Assembly: GCA_041164045.1 (NCBI GenBank)
Contig: JBEAQD010000042.1
Location: 1 to 11,482, forward strand
From: CALRBF01 sp041164045
GTDB lineage: Bacteria > Patescibacteriota > Minisyncoccia > SW-4-49-11
Reading direction: 5' to 3'
Length of the DNA: 11,482 bases
The notes under the pieces were generated by a model that was given only the letters and a program-made list of their open reading frames with translations, made no database searches and was not told the origin of the DNA. Below are positions 6,849 through 11,482 of this stretch, in pieces. The position numbers and the translations under genes are program-made. Every line of letters begins with the position of its first letter. Position 1 is the first letter of the stretch.

Positions 6849-8870
6849 ATTTTTAATCAGAGCAATTTCATCCCTTAAATCTTTGGCTCGCTCAAAATCT
6901 AGAGCCTGAGCTGCTTCATTCATTTGTTTAGTTAATTCTTCTATCATAAACTCTCTCTCAGTGATATCTAGAGCAGCTACTTTTTGCTCTTGTAATTCTT
7001 TTTTCTTATCTTTGACTATACTTGATTTGATGTCTTTCTTAATTCCTTCTGGTACAATATTATGTTTTTCATTATAAGCTGTTTGAATAGCTCGTCTACG
7101 GTCAGTCTCGGATATAGCTCGATCAATAGATTTGGTTATTTTATTGGCATACAAGATAACTTTTCCATTTTTGTGTCTAGCGGCTCGCCCAATGGTCTGA
7201 ATAAGAGAAGTCTCATTTCTTAAGAAACCTTCTTTATCCCCATCCAAAATAGCTACCAGAGAAACTTCAGGTAAATCCAAACCTTCTCTTAATAAATTAA
7301 TTCCCACCAAAACATCAAATTCACCCTGCCTTAATTTAGTTAAAATTTCAGGCCTATCTAAAGTATCAATATCCGAGTGTAAATACTCAGTTTTAATATT
7401 TCTCTCTTTCAAGAAGTCAGCAATATCTTCAGCCATTCGCTTAGTTAGAGTGAGGATTAGCACTCTTTCATCCTTTGGAATAATTTTGCCAATTTCATCA
7501 ATCACATCTTGAATCTGATTGTCTGTGGGTCTAATCTCAATAGTAGGCTCCAACAGTCCAGTTGGTCGAATAATTTGCTCAGCAATACCCTCTGGTAATT
7601 TTTTGAAAGTTTGTAACTCTGGAATAGAGTGAATTTTATCATCAGTAGAATGAGACAATTCATATTCTCCGGGAGTTGCTGAAACATAGACTATATGTGG
7701 AATTTTAGCCTCAAATTCATAGAATTTTAGCGGTCTATTATCAGCGGCTGAGGGTAATCTAAAACCAAAGTCAATCAAATTCTTCTTGCGAGCGGCATCC
7801 CCATTATGCATACCACGAATTTGCGGTAAGGTAATATGAGATTCATCTATTAGAGTTAAGAAATCAGCATCAGCCTCTAAAAAGTAATCAATCAAAGTAT
7901 ATGGAGGCTCTCCCGGAGCTCGGCCAGTCAAATATCTAGAATAATTCTCAATTCCCTTGGTAAATCCAACTTCAGATAGCATCTCAATGTCATAATTTAC
8001 CCGCTCTTCAATTCTTTGAGCCTCGACTAACTTATTATATTTTTTGAAAAACTCCACTCTGTCCATCATCTCCTCTTGAATCAAAGGAATCATATTATCT
8101 ACTTTACTTCTGGTAGAAATCCAGTGAGTAGCAGGAAAAATCCTATACCCATCAAGATATTTAGCGGGCAATTGCTCTAAGATAGAGTCCTGATACTCAT
8201 TATAAGAAATACTCTCAATGGTATCACCCCAAAAACTAATTTTAATCAATCTTTTTTCTCCCGGTTCGTGAATTTCTACCACATCGCCCTTAATTCTAAA
8301 ACATCCAGGTTTAAAATCTATATCATTACGACTATATTGAATTGCAATCAGACTCCGAATAAAATCATCTCTTTGAATCTTTTGCCCGACTTCTATAATG
8401 AGAGATAAATTTCCATAATCCTCAGGAGACCCAATACCATAAATACAAGACACTGACGAGATAATAATAGTATCTGGATTAGATAAAAGGCTTTGAGTAG
8501 CCGCATGCCTAAGTCTCTCCACTTGAGCATTAGTCATAGACTCTTTTTCAATATAAGTATCCGAAGAGGGTAGATAACTCTCTGGTTGATAATAATCATA
8601 ATAAGATACAAAATAATGTACATTATTCTCAGGAAAAAAATCTCTAAATTCTTGATATAATTGAGCTGCTAGAGTTTTGTTATGTGATATAATCAGAGTC
8701 GGCTTTTGATACTTTTCAATCAAATGAGCCATAGTAAAAGTCTTCCCAGAGCCAGTCACTCCAAGTAAAGTCTGATGTTGTCTGCCCCGAGACAAACCAT
8801 CACTTAGCTTAGCAATAGCTTGTGGCTGGTCTCCTTTGGGCTGATAGTGAGAAGAAATTTTGAAATTCAT
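6837..8870 (-). CDS. uvrB: UvrABC system protein B
   Basis: This is the DNA-damage verification helicase of nucleotide excision repair; it is loaded by UvrA and then recruits UvrC. At 677 residues it is full length. Motifs in order: Walker A GVTGSGKT (37-44); the DNA-clamping beta-hairpin region starting YDYYQPESYLPSSDTYIEK; DESH Walker B with the following LPQIRGMHNGD; SATPGEYE; QIIRPTGLLEP; and GINLLREGLDLPEV with QTIGRAARH (helicase motifs V-VI). A C-terminal UVR domain (EEL...AAQALDFERAKDLRDEI, near residues 640-670) binds UvrC. The start is supported by the extended -10 at 8879-8887, only about 9 nt upstream, with AGGAT directly before the ATG, so the mRNA may be almost leaderless. It ends with TAG, overlapping the permease 3' end by 12 bp. 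uvrA and uvrC are not in the window. Identification is secure. Confidence 0.98.
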   Translation of the reverse strand: MNFKISSHYQPKGDQPQAIAKLSDGLSRGRQHQTLLGVTGSGKTFTMAHLIEKYQKPTLIISHNKTLAAQLYQEFRDFFPENNVHYFVSYYDYYQPESYLPSSDTYIEKESMTNAQVERLRHAATQSLLSNPDTIIISSVSCIYGIGSPEDYGNLSLIIEVGQKIQRDDFIRSLIAIQYSRNDIDFKPGCFRIKGDVVEIHEPGEKRLIKISFWGDTIESISYNEYQDSILEQLPAKYLDGYRIFPATHWISTRSKVDNMIPLIQEEMMDRVEFFKKYNKLVEAQRIEERVNYDIEMLSEVGFTKGIENYSRYLTGRAPGEPPYTLIDYFLEADADFLTLIDESHITLPQIRGMHNGDAARKKNLIDFGFRLPSAADNRPLKFYEFEAKIPHIVYVSATPGEYELSHSTDDKIHSIPELQTFKKLPEGIAEQIIRPTGLLEPTIEIRPTDNQIQDVIDEIGKIIPKDERVLILTLTKRMAEDIADFLKERNIKTEYLHSDIDTLDRPEILTKLRQGEFDVLVGINLLREGLDLPEVSLVAILDGDKEGFLRNETSLIQTIGRAARHKNGKVILYANKITKSIDRAISETDRRRAIQTAYNEKHNIVPEGIKKDIKSSIVKDKKKELQEQKVAALDITEREFMIEELTKQMNEAAQALDFERAKDLRDEIALIKNLNE

Positions 8871-8878
8871 ATCCTAGT

Positions 8879-8887
8879 ATTATAACA
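8879..8887 (-). promoter_or_regulatory. Extended -10 promoter of uvrB
   Basis: On the minus strand this reads TGTTATAAT. A 4/6 match to the -35 consensus, TTGTAA (complement of 8901-8906), lies 16 bp upstream. The predicted start near 8872 leaves about 2 nt before the uvrB ATG, so translation would be practically leaderless. No LexA-type operator was recognised. Confidence 0.6.
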
Positions 8888-8896
8888 TTAAATGTA

Positions 8897-8939
8897 AGTA
8901 TTACAACTTAAAATACTATAAATTAAGGATATTTAAGTT
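8897..8939. promoter_or_regulatory. Inverted repeats between divergent uvrB and receiver promoters
   Basis: AGTATT (8897-8902) pairs with AATACT (8912-8917) across a 9-bp spacer. AACTTAA (8905-8911) pairs with TTAAGTT (8933-8939) across 21 bp. The first pair overlaps the uvrB -35 and the last arm touches the receiver -35. They are positioned like operators, but such short AT-rich repeats can arise by chance. Confidence 0.25.
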
Positions 8940-8967
8940 TGCTAAAAACTATAAAATATGCTATAAT
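8939..8967 (+). promoter_or_regulatory. Promoter of the receiver-DUF3048-holA cluster
   Basis: A -35-like TTGCTA (8939-8944, 4/6 match) is followed by a 17-bp spacer and a perfect extended -10 TGCTATAAT (8959-8967). Transcription is predicted to start near 8974, 19 nt before the receiver ATG. The TTG that could serve as an upstream in-frame start codon is this -35 box, which argues for the later ATG at 8993. Confidence 0.68.
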
Positions 8968-8992
8968 TAATAACATAATAAATCAATATACT

Positions 8993-9382
8993 ATGCTAGA
9001 AAACAATAAAAAAGCCTTACTAATTATAGAAGATGATATTTTTGTAAGAGAATTGGTAAGTATGAAATTAAGAGAAGCCAAATACAAAGTCACAGAATCC
9101 TCAGATGGAGAAGATGGTCTTCAGAAACTATTAACAGAGAATTATAATATTGTTTTATTAGATTTAATGGTCCCAACTAAGACTGGTTTGGAAATATTAT
9201 CTGAATTTAATGCCAAAAAATCAGTTAATTATAAACCTAAAATTATAGTAATGAGTAATCTTAGTGAGCAAGATAAAATTACAGAATGCCTCAAACTCGG
9301 AGCAGTCGACTATATAGTCAAATCTCATTATTCTCCTACTGAAATAGTAGCTAAAATTAATAATTTAACTCAAATTATATGA
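8993..9382 (+). CDS. Stand-alone response-regulator receiver (CheY-like)
   Basis: This is a single receiver domain of 129 residues with no output domain, presumably cytoplasmic. Phosphorylation-site residues are all present: acidic pair D14-D15 after IIE, phospho-acceptor D57 in LLDLMVP, switch Ser88 in VMSNLS, and Lys110 in IVKS. It should therefore accept phosphate from a histidine kinase, though none is encoded in the window. I chose the ATG at 8993 over the in-frame TTG at 8939 because the residues before MLENNKK lie upstream of the receiver's first strand and because a full promoter overlaps that stretch. No Shine-Dalgarno site is seen. The stop TGA overlaps the next gene's ATG (ATGA), implying translational coupling to the DUF3048 protein. 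Domain identity is firm; partner and output are unknown. Confidence 0.92.
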   Translation: MLENNKKALLIIEDDIFVRELVSMKLREAKYKVTESSDGEDGLQKLLTENYNIVLLDLMVPTKTGLEILSEFNAKKSVNYKPKIIVMSNLSEQDKITECLKLGAVDYIVKSHYSPTEIVAKINNLTQII

Positions 9383-10518
9383 AAACATTTCTAAAAAGAT
9401 GGTCTACCTTAACTAAAAAAGAAAAATATATAGTAATATTTTCATTATTTCTTATTATTGGAATTATAGGAGTGGGAGTATATGCTTTTAGTGGAGTTGG
9501 TAATAATACAGACACAAATAAAGAGACTAAAGAAGACAAAAAAGAAACTGATGAAGCCGAAGGAATGCTAGAGCCTAGTGAGGAGAAACTAACCAATGCT
9601 AGTCCATTGACAGGAGTTCAATGTGATAACTATAAACAAAGACCAATAGCGGTAATGATGGCAGGAGATGCCGTAGCAAGACCTCTATCAGGTTTGAGCC
9701 AAGCAGAAATAGTAGTAGAAATGCCTGTTATTACTGGAAGTGTTACTAGATTGATGGGAGTTTATGTTTGTAACCTTCCAGATGAAGTTGGTTCAATTCG
9801 TAGTGCTAGACACGATTATATTAGTTTAGTAAGAGGTTGGGATGCAATTTATGTACACTGGGGAGGGTCTCACTTCGCTTTAGATGAGCTTAAAACAGGA
9901 AAAAGATATACTGGTGAGGATTTAGGTAAAGTGCCAGATATTGATGCTATTTCATCAAGTGGTCCATTCTTTAGAAAAAGTACAGTCCCAGCCCCACATA
10001 ATGGTTTTGTATCATTATCCAAGGTTATTGATTTGGCAAAGAAAAGAGAATATACTTTAGAAACTAATCTAGATGGGTATAAATTCCAAAGCCAAAAAAC
10101 TATTGAAGCTGAAAAACAAGACTCTAAAAATGGTAAATTATATGTAGGTTTTGGAGGAGTATTTGCTACCAGTTGGGAATATAACAAGGAAGACAATACC
10201 TATACTAGATACTGGGCAGGACAAAAAGATGTAGATAGAGGTAATAATGATGCTGAAATTAAGGCCAAAAACATAGTAGTAATGAGAGCTTCATCAAGAC
10301 AAATTGAAGGTCAGTATAATGAAGTTACAATTTATGGTAAAGGAGAAGGTAAAATTTATCATAATGGACAAGAGAAAAACATCACTTGGAAAAAAGAAGG
10401 ATTCAAAGATACTTTGAGATTTTATGGAGAAGATGGGAAAGAGATTTTATTGGTACCAGGACAAACTTTTATACAAGTAATAGAGCCGGGACAAAATCTA
10501 AAATGGGAGTTAAACTAG
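9379..10518 (+). CDS. Membrane-anchored DUF3048 (YerB-like) protein
   Basis: This 379-residue protein starts with a basic N-terminus and one hydrophobic segment (about 17-38), without a lipobox Cys. It should be anchored in the membrane with the rest outside. A charged, low-complexity linker (about 41-72, rich in Glu, Lys and Thr) leads to the DUF3048 N-terminal part. Family hallmarks there are PLTGV (76-80), RPIAVMM (88-94), ARPLSGLSQAEIVVE (100-114), TRLMGVY (123-129), EVGSIRSARHDYISL (136-150) and AIYVHWGGS (156-164), with APHNGF (205-210) further on. The C-terminal part (about 255-379) ends in a VPGQTFIQVI segment like the family's second domain. The molecular function of this family is not established; B. 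subtilis YerB is a lipoprotein. Cys82 and Cys131 are the only cysteines and could form a disulfide. The gene is coupled to the receiver by a 4-bp ATGA overlap. Confidence 0.88.
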   Translation: MKTFLKRWSTLTKKEKYIVIFSLFLIIGIIGVGVYAFSGVGNNTDTNKETKEDKKETDEAEGMLEPSEEKLTNASPLTGVQCDNYKQRPIAVMMAGDAVARPLSGLSQAEIVVEMPVITGSVTRLMGVYVCNLPDEVGSIRSARHDYISLVRGWDAIYVHWGGSHFALDELKTGKRYTGEDLGKVPDIDAISSSGPFFRKSTVPAPHNGFVSLSKVIDLAKKREYTLETNLDGYKFQSQKTIEAEKQDSKNGKLYVGFGGVFATSWEYNKEDNTYTRYWAGQKDVDRGNNDAEIKAKNIVVMRASSRQIEGQYNEVTIYGKGEGKIYHNGQEKNITWKKEGFKDTLRFYGEDGKEILLVPGQTFIQVIEPGQNLKWELN

Positions 10519-10550
10519 GGCTATATAAATAGCTAGAGAATAAAGTATTT

Positions 10551-11482
10551 ATGATTATATCAATTTCAGGACCAGATACTTATCGCTCTCGTGAAAAATT
10601 AAAATCCATTCAACAACTTGGCTTACAAAAACAAGCTAAACAAGAGATATTTCAATTTGAAGATATAGAATTACCAGATACAGAAGATACTTTATTAGCC
10701 AAATTAAAGCAAAGCTTCAACACTAGCTCATTATTCAGCGAAAAAAGGCTAATTATTATTAAAGATTTAGTACTTCTACCAAAAGCATTATATCCAAAAG
10801 TTAAAAAAACATTACAAACTCTAAAAGATAATAGCGAAATTATAATTGTATTTTATAATACCAATAATATCCCTAAAACTCATCCATTATCTAAAACTTT
10901 AATAGACTTACAAGCTAAACAAACACAATATGATTATTTGCCAGAACCTAAAGCTATAGTCTATATACAACAAATGAGTTTAGAGCAAGGTTTGGATATA
11001 AATAGAGAGGGAATAATGTATATAGTAGATCTTCAGAAACAAGAACATAAACAAACTCAAGAAAAAGCAACTAATAAAGCCAAAAAATCACCATTTAGAA
11101 TAGATTTTTATAAAATAGAATCTATGTTTAACCAAATATATAATTATTATGGGGAGAAACAAACTATTGACTCTCAAATGGTAGCAAAAATTTTACCACA
11201 AGAAGATTATAGCAGTATATTCTCATTAGCTGAGTATATTTATAGTCAAAACTATGGTAAATATTTGATAAGTCTCAATAATTTACAAAAAGCTGGTATA
11301 GAAGGTATCCCTCTATATGGGTTGCTAATAAGCCAGATTAAAACTGCTTTAATAATCAAATTAGCTCAAGAAAAAGGAGAATCATATAATAATTATGTCA
11401 ATGGGAATCCTTATATATTACAAAAAACTGCTCAAAATATCCGCACTTGGAACTCTCAAGACCTCAAAAAAATATATCTAAA
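10551..11482 (+). CDS. holA: DNA polymerase III delta subunit, C-terminus beyond the window
   Basis: The frame is open from ATG 10551 to the window edge (310 codons seen, of about 330-350 expected). The delta subunit is the clamp-loader component that opens the beta clamp. Supporting features: the N-terminal MIISISGPDTYRSREKL, like the family's GxDxxLxxEKL start; SLFSEKRLIIIKDL (63-76), the region that contacts the clamp; the EIIIVFYN strand; and a C-terminal helical domain with IFSLAEYIYSQNYGKYLISL and GIPLYGLLISQIKTALIIKLA. A Lys/Gln-rich stretch (about residues 163-183) replaces the usual compact loop before the third domain. The Walker motifs are naturally absent in delta. The gene lies 32 bp after the DUF3048 gene with no clear promoter, so it is probably cotranscribed. 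Sequence identity to characterised delta subunits appears low, as is usual in this family. Confidence 0.8.
   Translation, partial: MIISISGPDTYRSREKLKSIQQLGLQKQAKQEIFQFEDIELPDTEDTLLAKLKQSFNTSSLFSEKRLIIIKDLVLLPKALYPKVKKTLQTLKDNSEIIIVFYNTNNIPKTHPLSKTLIDLQAKQTQYDYLPEPKAIVYIQQMSLEQGLDINREGIMYIVDLQKQEHKQTQEKATNKAKKSPFRIDFYKIESMFNQIYNYYGEKQTIDSQMVAKILPQEDYSSIFSLAEYIYSQNYGKYLISLNNLQKAGIEGIPLYGLLISQIKTALIIKLAQEKGESYNNYVNGNPYILQKTAQNIRTWNSQDLKKIYL

Noticed and set aside
8939..8992. Longer receiver protein starting at TTG 8939
   Set aside because: The extra 18 residues precede the receiver fold and coincide with a -35/extended -10 promoter ending 26 bp before the ATG at 8993.
10520..10533. Hairpin GCTAT-ATAA-ATAGC after the DUF3048 gene as a terminator
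   Set aside because: The stem is only 5 bp and AT-rich, and no T-run follows it. holA follows closely in the same orientation.
1..11482. CRISPR arrays, tRNA/rRNA genes, insertion sequences, attachment sites or defence systems
   Set aside because: Nothing with the required repeats, cloverleaf sequences, transposase motifs or terminal inverted repeats was seen on either strand.

Overview
The window is AT-rich, densely packed bacterial DNA that reads well with the standard bacterial code. It is probably from a Patescibacteria/CPR-type genome. Several things point there: very short or absent intergenic gaps, convergent genes that abut or overlap, few Shine-Dalgarno sites, a stand-alone receiver protein with a C-terminal region (K110-S-H-Y-S-P-T-E) of a kind I associate with CPR genomes, and a membrane-anchored DUF3048 protein. 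This assignment is inference from style and gene content; no rRNA or other taxonomic marker is present.

Layout. Positions 2-1297 (+) hold the C-terminal part of a type I ABC exporter. Its transmembrane half is cut by an in-frame TGA (206-208) and then separated from an intact ATPase domain by an in-frame TAG (509-511). Directly tail-to-tail with it is dnaE (1298-4822, -), the replicative DNA polymerase III alpha subunit. A 180-bp divergent intergenic region carries two overlapping promoters and a leader hairpin. It is followed by a 6-phosphogluconolactonase gene (5003-5671, +) and an 11-helix amino-acid permease of the aromatic amino-acid/APC type (5706-6848, +). The permease overlaps the end of convergent uvrB (6837-8870, -) by 12 bp. 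A 122-bp divergent region with two further promoters leads into a short + strand cluster: a CheY-like receiver (8993-9382), a DUF3048 protein whose start overlaps the receiver stop (9379-10518), and holA, the pol III delta subunit (10551 to the window end, incomplete).

How the genes fit together. Two replisome subunits (alpha and delta, the latter a clamp-loader component) and one nucleotide-excision-repair protein (UvrB) dominate. The remainder are transport, one sugar-phosphate enzyme, and a signalling/cell-envelope pair. The same promoter signature, TGNTATAAT (extended -10), occurs in front of five genes, giving short 5' leaders for all except pgl. No clear intrinsic terminator, tRNA, rRNA, CRISPR array or insertion sequence was seen.

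Most notable points: the doubly interrupted ABC exporter; loss of nearly every metal ligand in the PHP domain of DnaE; and a symmetric divergent promoter in which each -10 box sits exactly where the other promoter's -35 box should be. I found no convincing new multi-gene system. The translationally coupled orphan receiver/DUF3048 pair is the nearest candidate.
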